A stretch of DNA of 49,944 nt from JBOFEH01 sp051650265 (GCA_051650265.1 JBOFIR010000073.1:1-49944), one strand, 5' to 3'; shown: positions 7,441-15,460, numbered from the stretch's first letter. A program made the numbers and translations. Notes: generated by a model from the sequence alone, not told the origin.

Positions 7441-8373
7441 ATGAGAAAGTCGGAATTTGTAGTAGAAAACAAGCAAGATGGCCATCAAATCCAAGCATAC
7501 CAGTGGTTACCTGATGCAAATGTTCAAGTAAAAGGTAGTGTTCAATTAGTACACGGTTCTTGTGAACATGCTAAAAGATATGAGAATTTTGCAAGATTTT
7601 TGACAACAAGAGGATATAGCGTCTATGCACATGATCATAGAGGCCATGGGCGATCTGTGACAGCGCAGATACCACTAGGTTATTTTGGTGAGCATGATGG
7701 ATGGGAGCACTTGGTGGCAGACTGTGTCTGTATGAATACATGGATTAAAGAAAATAATAATGACAAAAAGATAGTGATGCTAGGGCATAGTATGGGTTCT
7801 TTTATTGCAAGAGCGTATGCTATAGCTCATAGTGAGACAATAGATGGCTTGATCTTATCAGGAACGGCCCATTATACTGCAAATATATTGGAACTTGGTA
7901 CAAAAATGGCTAACAGAGCCATTGCTAAAGGAAAAGGGAAAGAGGTGCATCGGATTCTTGACCGTATGAGTTATGGGACGTTCCATATGAAGTTTTACAA
8001 GGAAAAGGACCGATTGGCATGGCTAAGTAGTGACCCTTATGTAAGGGAGGTCTTTCGCAAAGACCCACTTTGCGGCTTTAAGTTCACAGCAGGGGCCTTT
8101 CGTGATATGTTCGGTGGTTTAGCTGTGATTACGGATATGACGCAAATGAAAAAGATGCGTCGAGATCTACCGATCTTCATCGTATCCGGTGAGGAAGATC
8201 CTGTAGGTAACTTCGGCAAAGGTGTGAAGAAAACCTACGTACTGATGAAAGAAGCAGGAATAAAGGACATTGAGATGAAGCTTTACCCAGGAATGCGTCA
8301 TGAGATCTTAAATGAAAAAAGGCGCCAAGAAGTCTACAAAGATGTATTGGGATGGCTTCAGAAGATTATGTAA
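7441..8373 (+). CDS. Alpha/beta hydrolase, serine aminopeptidase S33 / monoacylglycerol lipase-like
   Basis: A 310-residue cytoplasmic alpha/beta hydrolase. It shows the oxyanion strand LVHGSCEHAKRYENFARFL, the YAHDHRGHGRS motif typical of lysophospholipase and monoacylglycerol lipase-like proteins, and the nucleophile elbow GHSMGS. The acid is probably the Asp of SGEEDPVGN and the His that of GMRHEILNE near the C-terminus, so the triad is complete. ATG 7441 is preferred over an in-frame ATG six codons upstream because GGGGGAAGG precedes it. The RelA-like gene follows after 19 bases and is probably co-transcribed. The likely substrate is a lysolipid or monoacylglycerol ester. Confidence 0.88.
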   Translation: MRKSEFVVENKQDGHQIQAYQWLPDANVQVKGSVQLVHGSCEHAKRYENFARFLTTRGYSVYAHDHRGHGRSVTAQIPLGYFGEHDGWEHLVADCVCMNTWIKENNNDKKIVMLGHSMGSFIARAYAIAHSETIDGLILSGTAHYTANILELGTKMANRAIAKGKGKEVHRILDRMSYGTFHMKFYKEKDRLAWLSSDPYVREVFRKDPLCGFKFTAGAFRDMFGGLAVITDMTQMKKMRRDLPIFIVSGEEDPVGNFGKGVKKTYVLMKEAGIKDIEMKLYPGMRHEILNEKRRQEVYKDVLGWLQKIM

Positions 8374-8392
8374 ATAGAGAGGTATAGATAAT

Positions 8393-9877
8393 ATGGAATT
8401 AGAAATATTTCAATATATCGACAAAGTTCTTGATGAACTTGAAAATATGAAGGTGGATTTAGATATTGCAAGCCGAGAGATTGAAGAATTTTTTGAGAGG
8501 CTATTGCATGGAACGAGTGAAGGCTATTTGAATGTGAATTCACGGGTCAAGTCAAAGCATAGCCTCAAGGAGAAGATCATTCGTCATGACTATTTCAATA
8601 GTTATAAGACGGTAGAGGCTTTGTTTGAAGACTTATCAGATCTCATAGGGATTAGAATTGAGTGCCGATTCATTTCAGATGAGCTGACGATGTACCACTA
8701 TCTTGTAAAATATTTTAATAAACACTCAGCAGCGTTTGGGGGTTATTCTTATAATCAGAGTAACCCTAATATTCTCCTAGAGCTGAGTTCTAAACAGCCT
8801 AAAGATCAAAAAAATGGCATTAAGATGTTTCGTATCGATGGGAAATATCTATACGGAGGCAATGCCATTAATTTTGAGATTCAGATCAAATCGATGGTTA
8901 ATATTTTCTGGGGTGAGATTGAACATAAAGTTATTTACAAAAACTACAATTACATTATTGCAGATAAATTTTACAAAGACATTATGAAGTCTATTAAAAA
9001 TAGTTTGACCACTATTGATCAGCAGCTTCTGCTGATCTCGAATCAGTTTGATCAGAGATTCCAAAATAGTCTGGCACTTCGTAAAGATCAGCTAGAAAAA
9101 CTCTTATCAAAAACGGTGTATGATCTGTTTGCAGATAAGATGAAACGCGATATTGGTGTGCTAGTAGACTTTAGAAAATCTTGTGATACCCTTGTCAAAT
9201 ACATCTTTAGAGAGACGCTTAATGATGATGACCTCATGCATCATACAATACTCTATAATATGTTTGCAAGACTCAAGGAGATCGAAGGGCAAGAGATGAA
9301 CTTCAGTGAAGAGCTGATCTTTGAGAGAGAGTTCCGCTTTGTAGATGATTTTAGCATGGTACTTGGAACATTTATCAGACAGATCATCAACAAAGAGTTC
9401 CAGTGGCATCTATTCTTCAAAATTCTCTTTACGATAGAACCAGAAAATAATGCAGGAGATTTGGAGAACTTTATTCATTTTTACAGAGAACGTGTAAGCC
9501 AAAACTTACAGTTAGAGTTACTCTATGAAAACTTTGATGAAGAGGAAGTGAGTCAGATCTTACGTGTGCTTCTGATTAAGTTTGCGCAGCTCTTTATTAT
9601 TATCAATCGTATTGAGCTTCTTTATGATACAACGATTGAACAGGTAACAGGAATCCTGAATGGGGTGATTGCTGCTATTGGTGCAAATATTTACCATTTC
9701 GAGGATTGGGAGAAGGAGAAGGGGATCTATCTGCAGCTCTTTGAACTACGTCTGATGTCTAAGTTTGATATGGATATTAAGGCAACAGAGGTACTAGACT
9801 TCTTGGAGGAAGTAAGACAGAGTGATTCGAGTATTGAGATTCATACGAGTATATTGAAGTATATTGATAAGCTGTAG
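8393..9877 (+). CDS. RelA/SpoT synthetase-domain protein with long C-terminal extension
   Basis: A 494-residue protein. Residues 1-190 resemble the (p)ppGpp synthetase domain: SRVKSKHSLKEKIIR (near 49-63) matches the ATP-site SRxKxxxSxxxK, DLIGIRIEC (near 82-90) matches the D-x-x-GIR strand, and FEIQIKSMVNIFWGEIEHKVIYKN (near 161-184) matches EIQIRTxxxxxWAxxEH. The usual GYxSLH guanine-stacking segment is replaced by NGIKMFRID, so activity or substrate may differ. There is no HD hydrolase, TGS or ACT domain. Residues about 200-494 are helical and unrecognised. Small alarmone synthetases are usually 200-260 residues, so the extension is notable. RBS GAGAGG precedes ATG 8393. It lies downstream of the alpha/beta hydrolase. 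Confidence 0.85.
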   Translation: MELEIFQYIDKVLDELENMKVDLDIASREIEEFFERLLHGTSEGYLNVNSRVKSKHSLKEKIIRHDYFNSYKTVEALFEDLSDLIGIRIECRFISDELTMYHYLVKYFNKHSAAFGGYSYNQSNPNILLELSSKQPKDQKNGIKMFRIDGKYLYGGNAINFEIQIKSMVNIFWGEIEHKVIYKNYNYIIADKFYKDIMKSIKNSLTTIDQQLLLISNQFDQRFQNSLALRKDQLEKLLSKTVYDLFADKMKRDIGVLVDFRKSCDTLVKYIFRETLNDDDLMHHTILYNMFARLKEIEGQEMNFSEELIFEREFRFVDDFSMVLGTFIRQIINKEFQWHLFFKILFTIEPENNAGDLENFIHFYRERVSQNLQLELLYENFDEEEVSQILRVLLIKFAQLFIIINRIELLYDTTIEQVTGILNGVIAAIGANIYHFEDWEKEKGIYLQLFELRLMSKFDMDIKATEVLDFLEEVRQSDSSIEIHTSILKYIDKL

Positions 9878-9917
9878 GGCTATAGCAAAGTACCGCTACG
9901 GCAAAAGGGTATCCACT

Positions 9918-10071
9918 TACCCATGTCCTCGTGTTTTGGTAACTTCTAGAGGTAGCCAGTGCCATCTAACACCAAGAACTCACAAATAAGAAGAGCACTT
10001 ATTTGTTCAAACAGCTTGGTTAAGAGCAGATGTCAAAGGCTACCTAAGAGTTACGAAAAACACTGTGGGTA
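9918..10071. repeat. 154-nt multi-stem imperfect palindrome abutting a broken fic gene
   Basis: Seven nested complementary segments fold one long hairpin: TACCCA 9918-9923 with TGGGTA 10066-10071; GTGTTTT 9931-9937 with AAAACAC 10057-10063; GTAACT 9939-9944 with AGTTAC 10049-10054; AGGTAGCC 9950-9957 with GGCTACCT 10038-10045; CATCT 9963-9967 with AGATG 10028-10032; ACCAAG 9971-9976 with CTTGGT 10015-10020; CAAATAAG 9983-9990 with CTTATTTG 9998-10005. Its right edge coincides with the point where fic homology ends. It could be a non-autonomous transposable element (MITE or palindrome-associated type), a hairpin recombination site, or a structured RNA. GGGTA at 9907-9911 offers an alternative partner for TACCC. 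The family is not recognised. Confidence 0.75.
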
Positions 10072-10407
10072 TGGGTGGGCAATATTCATTTCAACATATT
10101 TCTCTATGATTTCATCAAAAGTAGATTGGGGCATTTGATCTATATGTTTCAAAGCTGCGTTTAGGTACATGAGGGGGGCAAATCGGAAATTCCCTTTTGC
10201 AATATTGACGGTTCGTACTTCTCCTGCAAATTTATAGATTTCCTCAAATAAATATTTGTGAATTTTAGCAAGGGAAGAAAATTTACCAGAGTCTAGGGTG
10301 TTTAATATCTTTTTCTCAAAGAGTTCATAGGCTTTTTTCTTACTTATTTTCTCTTCGTAGAGCGCTAGTTCTGCTTCGGATGTTACACCTAATTTGTTTT
10401 CAAGCAT
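10051..10407 (-). pseudogene. fic, truncated inside the catalytic motif
   Basis: The 118-codon remnant encodes a Fic-domain protein. It shows the Fic core order: LAKIHKYLFEEIYKFAGEVRTVNIAKGNFRFAP, then LKHIDQMPQSTFDEIIEKYVEMNIAHP. The catalytic motif should read HPFxxGNGR; here the frame gives HPY and then five unrelated codons to a stop. The Gly-rich anion-binding part and everything after it are missing. The break coincides with the edge of the 154-nt palindrome, and no reverse-strand continuation is found beyond it. Fic enzymes AMPylate target proteins; this remnant should be inactive. AAGGAG precedes ATG 10407, so the start is intact. Confidence 0.88.
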
Positions 10408-10523
10408 GGCTATATGCTCCTTTCGTTTTCTATCAGTATATCAAATTTCCTAAAAGATTAATACGGATAACCGCCAAATCAAAAAAGACCGTTGCAGTCT
10501 ATGGGGCAGAGCTGCAAGGGCTT

Positions 10524-11519
10524 TTAATTTTCGTCTATGGGTTTGAAGTTGGTCATAGGTCTGGTATCTTGCCATGGTAGGCCTGTGAGATAGGAGACGT
10601 TTGGTAGCTCTTCAGTGAGTGTTTCGAGGCTGAGTTCTCCTTGTGTATAGGCGTGACCTGCGAGGAGTAGTTTTGAAGAGATTTTGTGTGCGTTGTGGAT
10701 CAGGTCGTCGAAGCTGAATGTATAGACGGTGCCTGTCACAGGGTGGAGCCATACGGCTTTGTTTTTGTTGAGGTAGTCTGTAAACTCATCATCTTCACAC
10801 TGGAAGTAGGAGAAGCTATTGGCATATGAGCGGAGATCTCCTGGGAGCAGTGTGGCAATGGAGGTGGCAATCCCTTTTTTGACGCCGAGGGGGTCGTAGG
10901 TAAGGCCATAATATTTTTTGAAGGATTTGTAGGATGCTTCAAAGATATCGCCACCATTGGAGATGGCATACACATTGAAGAGCACATGGTCATAGAGCAT
11001 GTGGATACAAGGTGGTAGCTTGCTGACTTTAAGAATATGTTGATGAATCTTGAATTTATGGGCATCGAGACCGAACTTTGCTCTAAGTAGTAGGGCGTCA
11101 ATTGTGACTTCAATACGTTTGTGAAGGCCTTTGAATACGTGAGATTCTGGAATGTCTGGAATATAGCGTCCACTGAGATAGAAGATATAAGGGTGTGTCA
11201 TGGAATCCAGTACATAGTGGCAAATGAGTCCACTTACATAAGACATGAGTGGCTCATAAACTTCAGGGGTATCGGCGTATTGCTTTGCAAATGTAAGGGC
11301 GCTTATAAGAAAGTCAGCTGTCTTTTCCTGATGCATCATCTTGCCTACATAATGAAAGTTGGTCTTCTTATAAGCGTCATGGTAATACATTGGGTCTGGC
11401 CCTTGAAGCCCTAGGAAATATAAACCACGATTTGACTTGATAATTGGATACAAAGGAGAAGAGTGTATGTGTTTGCTGGTATCCAATCCGAATAGATAAT
11501 GCGTAATAATATCTGGCAT
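10524..11519 (-). CDS. Zinc-dependent phospholipase C-like protein
   Basis: A 331-residue protein of the zn_dep_PLPC family. It begins MPDIITHYLFG, has the GPDPMYYH segment near residue 40, and the SYVSGLICHYVLDSMTHPYIFYLSG helix near residue 93, whose His and Asp residues are the expected zinc ligands. A further conserved His is in FKGLHKRIEVTIDALLL. There is no signal peptide, so the protein is probably cytoplasmic, which fits bacterial relatives annotated only by fold. Ribosome site AAGGAG lies 12 bases before ATG 11519. Substrate unknown. A weak hairpin with a T-run (10485-10500) may end the transcript. Confidence 0.85.
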   Translation of the reverse strand: MPDIITHYLFGLDTSKHIHSSPLYPIIKSNRGLYFLGLQGPDPMYYHDAYKKTNFHYVGKMMHQEKTADFLISALTFAKQYADTPEVYEPLMSYVSGLICHYVLDSMTHPYIFYLSGRYIPDIPESHVFKGLHKRIEVTIDALLLRAKFGLDAHKFKIHQHILKVSKLPPCIHMLYDHVLFNVYAISNGGDIFEASYKSFKKYYGLTYDPLGVKKGIATSIATLLPGDLRSYANSFSYFQCEDDEFTDYLNKNKAVWLHPVTGTVYTFSFDDLIHNAHKISSKLLLAGHAYTQGELSLETLTEELPNVSYLTGLPWQDTRPMTNFKPIDEN

Positions 11520-11597
11520 AAAACAGCTCTCCTTATCTTAAAGTTGATGATTTCATTATATACCACTTGAATGGGTTTTGCTAGAAAAGACGATAAA

Positions 11598-11629
11598 AAA
11601 AGTAAGTACTTTTTGAAGTACTTACTTTT
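11598..11629 (-). terminator. Intrinsic terminator at the end of the tagO operon
   Basis: AAAAGTAAGTAC (11598-11609) and GTACTTACTTTT (11618-11629) form a 12-bp stem followed on the minus strand by more T residues. The tagO stop codon lies inside the stem. Confidence 0.8.
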
Positions 11630-12671
11630 GGTCGTTGTCTTTTCCTGCAGCCATTTTTTTCATATTAAAATAGAATAGGAGTCCCATAATCACAAAGACA
11701 GCCACGACAAATCTGAAGTCATGTCTTGCAAGTGCGATGGCAGAAAGCCCAAAGATCCCACTGATTCCATAAAGTGTTACAACAGCATGTTTGTGGCTAT
11801 ACCCACGGTCCATCAGACGATGATGAAGGTGACCACGGTCAGGTGCCATGATTGGCTTGCCTGAAAGTGCACGGCGGATAATGGCAAATGAGGTATCAAA
11901 GATTGGTAGCCCAAGGATGAGTACTGCTACGACAATCGTTGCAATAGTGTATCCTTTGAGTAAGCCAAGGATTGATGTTACCCCTAGAATGAAACCTAGG
12001 AAAGTAGAGCCAGTATCGCCCATAAAGATGGATGCAGGGTTGAAGTTGTATGGCAAGAAGCCAAGACAAGAACCTGCAAGTGTGGCTGTAAGTAATACAG
12101 CTAGTGGATAGCCACTATGGATAGAAAGGACCATCAGGCAAAGTGAAGCAATAGAAGAGACACCTGCTGCAAGTCCATCTAAACCATCGATCAAGTTAAC
12201 AGCATTGGTCACTGCAATAATCCAAATCACTGTGATTGGGATAGAGAGTGCATTGAGCGCTGTGAGATGATCAGGAATAAAAGGTATTGAAATAAAATCG
12301 ATCTGTACACCAGAAAGGGCTACAATCAAAGCAGCGCCGATTTGGATGAGGAACTTAAGCTTCGCTCCAAGTTCAAAAATGTCATCAAAAAATCCGAGTA
12401 AGAATATGATGATGGCACCAATACTCATACCGATGATTTGTTTCCAGTCTAGGATTGGCATGTAGCGGATGACTACAAACAGTGTAATCATAAAGCCCGT
12501 TACAATTGCAATACCACCCATACGTGGAATTGGCGTTTTGTGCACGTCACGTGCACGTGGCTGCGCAACAGCACCTACTTTAAAAGCGATTTTCTTCGCA
12601 AGTGGGGTGGTTGCTAGTGAGATGACAAATGCCATCAAAAAAGCCGTAATGTATAAACCAACATAACTCAT
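11622..12671 (-). CDS. tagO: Undecaprenyl-phosphate N-acetylglucosaminyl 1-phosphate transferase
   Basis: A 349-residue membrane enzyme that joins UDP-GlcNAc to undecaprenyl phosphate, the first committed step of wall teichoic acid or related polymers (TagO/WecA; the MraY superfamily). Signatures: ARDVHKTPIPRMGGIAI near residue 40, GFFDDIFELGAKLKFLIQ near 93, NAVNLIDGLDGLAAG near 157, FMGDTGSTFLGF near 215 and the HLHHRLMDRGYSHK loop near 285. About eleven hydrophobic helices are present. ATG 12671 is chosen because AAGGAG ends 9 bases upstream; the ATG at 12680 touches that site. It is last in the sua5-rpiB-upp-dcd-tagO operon. wecB, encoding the next activity on UDP-GlcNAc, lies 33 kb away. 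Confidence 0.93.
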   Translation of the reverse strand: MSYVGLYITAFLMAFVISLATTPLAKKIAFKVGAVAQPRARDVHKTPIPRMGGIAIVTGFMITLFVVIRYMPILDWKQIIGMSIGAIIIFLLGFFDDIFELGAKLKFLIQIGAALIVALSGVQIDFISIPFIPDHLTALNALSIPITVIWIIAVTNAVNLIDGLDGLAAGVSSIASLCLMVLSIHSGYPLAVLLTATLAGSCLGFLPYNFNPASIFMGDTGSTFLGFILGVTSILGLLKGYTIATIVVAVLILGLPIFDTSFAIIRRALSGKPIMAPDRGHLHHRLMDRGYSHKHAVVTLYGISGIFGLSAIALARHDFRFVVAVFVIMGLLFYFNMKKMAAGKDNDQK

Positions 12672-12684
12672 GTTGTTCATCTCC

Positions 12685-13146
12685 TTAAATAGATAGATTG
12701 GAAGGCTGATAAATTACTAATTCAATGCCAGCTTCACTGAGAAGTTCTAAGGAGAGCTTATCAGGATATTCCCCTTGATAGATAATACGTTTAACGCCTG
12801 CATTAATGAGTACTTTAGCACACATACTACATGGCTGATGTGTGACATAGATCGAAGACCCTTCTACGGAAATTCCGTGCTGAGCGGCTTGGGCAATGGC
12901 ATTTTGTTCGGCATGGACCGCACGGCATAACTCATGACGCTCACCAGAAGGGATGCCAAGTTCTTGGCGAAGACAGCCTACATCGGTACAGTGTCTGCAG
13001 CCGATTGGTGCACCATTGTATCCGGTACATAAGATACGCTTATCTTTGACAACCACAGCACCCACTTGCCTGCGAGAGCAAGTGGAGCGGGTTTTTACAA
13101 GATTTGCTATATCCATGAAATATTCATCCCAAGTTGGTCTCGTCAT
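12685..13146 (-). CDS. dCMP deaminase (ComEB-like)
   Basis: A 153-residue zinc deaminase converting dCMP to dUMP for dTTP synthesis. It has MTRPTWDEYFMDIANLVKTRSTCSRRQVGAVVVKDKRI at the N-terminus, the catalytic HAEQNA near residue 79 and the zinc PCSMC near 107. An additional Cys/His cluster (GCRHCTDVGCLRQ) is the second zinc site seen in this family. It lies between upp and tagO in a same-strand cluster with short gaps, a common clostridial arrangement. GGAGC precedes the start ATG 13146. Confidence 0.94.
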   Translation of the reverse strand: MTRPTWDEYFMDIANLVKTRSTCSRRQVGAVVVKDKRILCTGYNGAPIGCRHCTDVGCLRQELGIPSGERHELCRAVHAEQNAIAQAAQHGISVEGSSIYVTHQPCSMCAKVLINAGVKRIIYQGEYPDKLSLELLSEAGIELVIYQPSNLSI

Positions 13147-13167
13147 CGAAATAGCTCCTTCTATGGA

Positions 13168-13797
13168 TTACTTTGTACCGAATAAACGGTCACCAGCATC
13201 ACCAAGACCTGGTACGATGTAACCATGATCATTTAATTTTTCATCAAGGCATGCAACGTAGATTTGTACATCTGGATGTGCTTCTTGAAGTTTTTTGATG
13301 CCTTCTGGTGCAGCAATAAGGCAAAGGAAGTTGATGTTTTTAGCACCTTTGTCTTTGATGAATTGTACAGCTGCTACAGCAGAACCACCTGTTGCAAGCA
13401 TTGGATCAAGAACAAAAAGATCTCTTTCAGCAATATCTTGAGGAAGTTTGCAGTAGTATTCTACTGGTTGAAGTGTTTCTGGATCTCTATAAAGACCGAT
13501 GTGGCCTACTTTTGCAGTAGGTACAAGATCAAGCATACCATCTACCATACCAAGACCAGCACGTAAGATTGGAATAATGCTCATGTTTTTACCAGCAATT
13601 CTTTTACCAACAGCTGGACCGATTGGTGTTTCAACTTCATAATCTTCAAGTGGAAGATCACGTGTTGCTTCAAAACACATAAATTGAGAAATTTCTCTTA
13701 CAAGTTCACGGAATTCTTTTGAACCAGTATCTACGCTACGAAGACGAGATACCTTGTGTTGAATAAGTGGGTGATCCATAATAAATACTTTGCTCAT
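13168..13797 (-). CDS. upp: Uracil phosphoribosyltransferase
   Basis: A 209-residue salvage enzyme making UMP from uracil and PRPP. It carries MSKVFIMDHPLIQHKVSRLR, the RAGLGMVDGMLDLVPTAKVGHIGLYRDPETLQPVEYYCKLP region and the PRPP loop LFVLDPMLATGGSAVAA, and ends DHGYIVPGLGDAGDRLFGTK, the expected uracil-binding tail. Length equals the bacterial norm. AGGAGG precedes ATG 13797. Confidence 0.98.
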   Translation of the reverse strand: MSKVFIMDHPLIQHKVSRLRSVDTGSKEFRELVREISQFMCFEATRDLPLEDYEVETPIGPAVGKRIAGKNMSIIPILRAGLGMVDGMLDLVPTAKVGHIGLYRDPETLQPVEYYCKLPQDIAERDLFVLDPMLATGGSAVAAVQFIKDKGAKNINFLCLIAAPEGIKKLQEAHPDVQIYVACLDEKLNDHGYIVPGLGDAGDRLFGTK

Positions 13798-13826
13798 AAT
13801 AAACCTCCTATAGATAAAAAAATTAT

Positions 13827-14258
13827 TTAAAGACTTTCAATTTGTTCGATACGACGAATGTGACGCTCATCATTAGAGAAGGCTGTCCCTAAGAACGTAT
13901 CAATAATTTTGAGTGCAAGGCCTGGGCCTACAACGCGTGCACCAAGTGCAACGATGTTTGTGTCGTTATGTAGTCTTGTTGCCTCAGCTGAGAAACAATC
14001 GTGACATAATGCACAACGTACGCCTGGAACTTTGTTTGCTGCGATAGAGATGCCAATACCTGTTCCGCAAATTAGGATCCCTTTTTCACATTCACCGCTT
14101 GTTACAGCAGCGCCTACTGCTTTTGCAAAGACAGGGTAGTCAACAGCATCTGTGCTATCGCATCCAAAATCTTTGACAGCAATACCTTGAGCTTCTAAAT
14201 GAGCCACAACTTCTTGTTTAAGTGCAAAACCACCGTGGTCGCAACCAATAGCTATCAT
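13827..14258 (-). CDS. rpiB: Ribose 5-phosphate isomerase B
   Basis: A 143-residue RpiB/LacAB family isomerase interconverting ribose 5-phosphate and ribulose 5-phosphate. Motifs: IAIGCDHGGFALKQ at the N-terminus, the catalytic Cys in GILICGTGIGISIAANK near residue 67, and HNDTNIVALGARVVGPGLALKIIDTFL. It lies upstream of upp and supplies the ribose 5-phosphate that becomes PRPP. A GGAGGA site precedes ATG 14258. Confidence 0.97.
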   Translation of the reverse strand: MIAIGCDHGGFALKQEVVAHLEAQGIAVKDFGCDSTDAVDYPVFAKAVGAAVTSGECEKGILICGTGIGISIAANKVPGVRCALCHDCFSAEATRLHNDTNIVALGARVVGPGLALKIIDTFLGTAFSNDERHIRRIEQIESL

Positions 14259-14312
14259 GTGTCCATCCTCCAGTAAAAAAAGTTTTATAGTTTAAATGTA
14301 GCATTAGCAAAT

Positions 14313-15350
14313 TTAAGATGACTTATGAATGATATTATATCCAGCAGATTTTTCTAGCCTATTCATAATTGCTTCTCCAATGCCATTTTCAGGAAAAGCA
14401 AGGGAATAAACACGGTCCATTCCATAGTCATCAAATTTTCTCAGGGCTTCAAATAGATTTGTTGCCACAGTTGAAAGATCAGATAATGTTCCAACACTGA
14501 GTATATGCTCACAGTTAACAAGGTGTTTGGTTTCTTCTGTAGCAAGTACACCTACTTTTATATGATCAGCTTTGCATCGGCTCACCTGATCATTGATCTC
14601 GGCGATAACAGATTCAAAGCTTCCTTTAACAATAATGACATCGGCATTTGGCGAGTAGTGGGTATACTTCATACCTGGGGATTTTGGCTTGATACTTTCA
14701 TCGCGAGATAAAAGCGCCGGATCCACATGAACTTCTCCAACAACAGATGTAAGCATGTCATGGGTGATGCCGCCCGGTCTAAGAATGGTTGGGATAGGAC
14801 CAGTCACATCTACCACTGTAGATTCTAAGCCTACCGCGCAATCACCACCATCGATGATGGCATCCACCTTGCCGGAGAGATCGTCAATGACACGTTGGGC
14901 ATTGGTCGGGCTTGGTTTACCAGAAAGGTTAGCGCTTGGCGCAGCCACGGGCACCCCAGCTAACGTAATTAAAGACTGCATAATAGGATGTGAAGGGAAA
15001 CGCACTGCAACAGTTGAGAGTCCTCCGCGTACCACTGCAGGAACTTTGTTTGTTGCCTCAAAGATCAAAGTAAGTGGTCCTGGCCAAAAAGCATCCATAA
15101 GGGTCTTTGCCTTGGCAGGGATTTCTTGTGCAAGTGTATCTAATGCCTCCAAAGAAGCAATATGTACAATCAGTGGATTATCACTTGGTCTTCCTTTGGC
15201 TTTGAAGATCTGGGCTACTGCATCTTCATTGAATGCATCTGCTGCTAAGCCGTATACAGTTTCTGTAGGCGTTGCAACAAGCCCACCTTCTTGTAATAAG
15301 TGAGCTGCCTTAGGTAATTGGGTTAAATCTGAAATGATTAAAGTATTCAT
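14313..15350 (-). CDS. sua5: L-threonylcarbamoyladenylate synthase, long Sua5 type
   Basis: A 345-residue enzyme that makes threonylcarbamoyl-AMP for t6A37 of ANN-decoding tRNAs. The YrdC domain covers residues 1-200 (GGLVATPTETVYGLAADA, KGRPSDNPLIVHI, PVAAPSANLSGKPSPT, RPGGIT). The C-terminal Sua5 domain follows the linker SPGMKYTHYSPNADVIIVKG. The length distinguishes it from short TsaC. First gene of the sua5-rpiB-upp-dcd-tagO run. A Sua5 next to rpiB and upp is typical of Clostridia. Confidence 0.95.
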   Translation of the reverse strand: MNTLIISDLTQLPKAAHLLQEGGLVATPTETVYGLAADAFNEDAVAQIFKAKGRPSDNPLIVHIASLEALDTLAQEIPAKAKTLMDAFWPGPLTLIFEATNKVPAVVRGGLSTVAVRFPSHPIMQSLITLAGVPVAAPSANLSGKPSPTNAQRVIDDLSGKVDAIIDGGDCAVGLESTVVDVTGPIPTILRPGGITHDMLTSVVGEVHVDPALLSRDESIKPKSPGMKYTHYSPNADVIIVKGSFESVIAEINDQVSRCKADHIKVGVLATEETKHLVNCEHILSVGTLSDLSTVATNLFEALRKFDDYGMDRVYSLAFPENGIGEAIMNRLEKSAGYNIIHKSS

Positions 15351-15392
15351 ACACTAAGCTCCTATTTTGCTGACTTAAAATTTATCCTATAT

Positions 15393-15401
15393 AGTATAAC
15401 A
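15393..15401 (-). promoter_or_regulatory. Extended -10 box for the sua5 operon
   Basis: On the minus strand TGTTATACT (15401 to 15393) is an extended -10 (TGn plus TATACT), 43 bases before the sua5 start. No clear -35 is seen. Confidence 0.45.
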
Positions 15402-15430
15402 CAAATTAACGATAAAAAAACTAGGATATG

Positions 15431-15455
15431 AAAAAAAGAGGGATAGCCCCTCTTT
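15431..15455 (-). terminator. Intrinsic terminator after tdk
   Basis: AAAGAGGG pairs with CCCTCTTT (15435-15442 and 15448-15455) with a 5-nt loop. Four further T residues follow on the minus strand. It separates tdk from the sua5 operon. Confidence 0.75.
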
Positions 15456-15460
15456 AACAT

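Noticed and set aside
9885..9960. Possible c-di-GMP (GEMM) riboswitch downstream of the RelA-like gene, because of GCAAAG and GGTAGCC fragments
   Set aside because: The order and pairing of the conserved segments do not fit, and no gene lies downstream in that direction. The long palindrome explains GGTAGCC better.
9918..10071. Integron attC site
   Set aside because: The expected terminal RYYYAAC and GTTRRRY core sites are not found at the ends, and there is no integrase or cassette array.
13264..13566. 100-codon plus-strand frame inside upp
   Set aside because: It lies wholly opposite a clear upp gene, with no ribosome site and no recognisable product.
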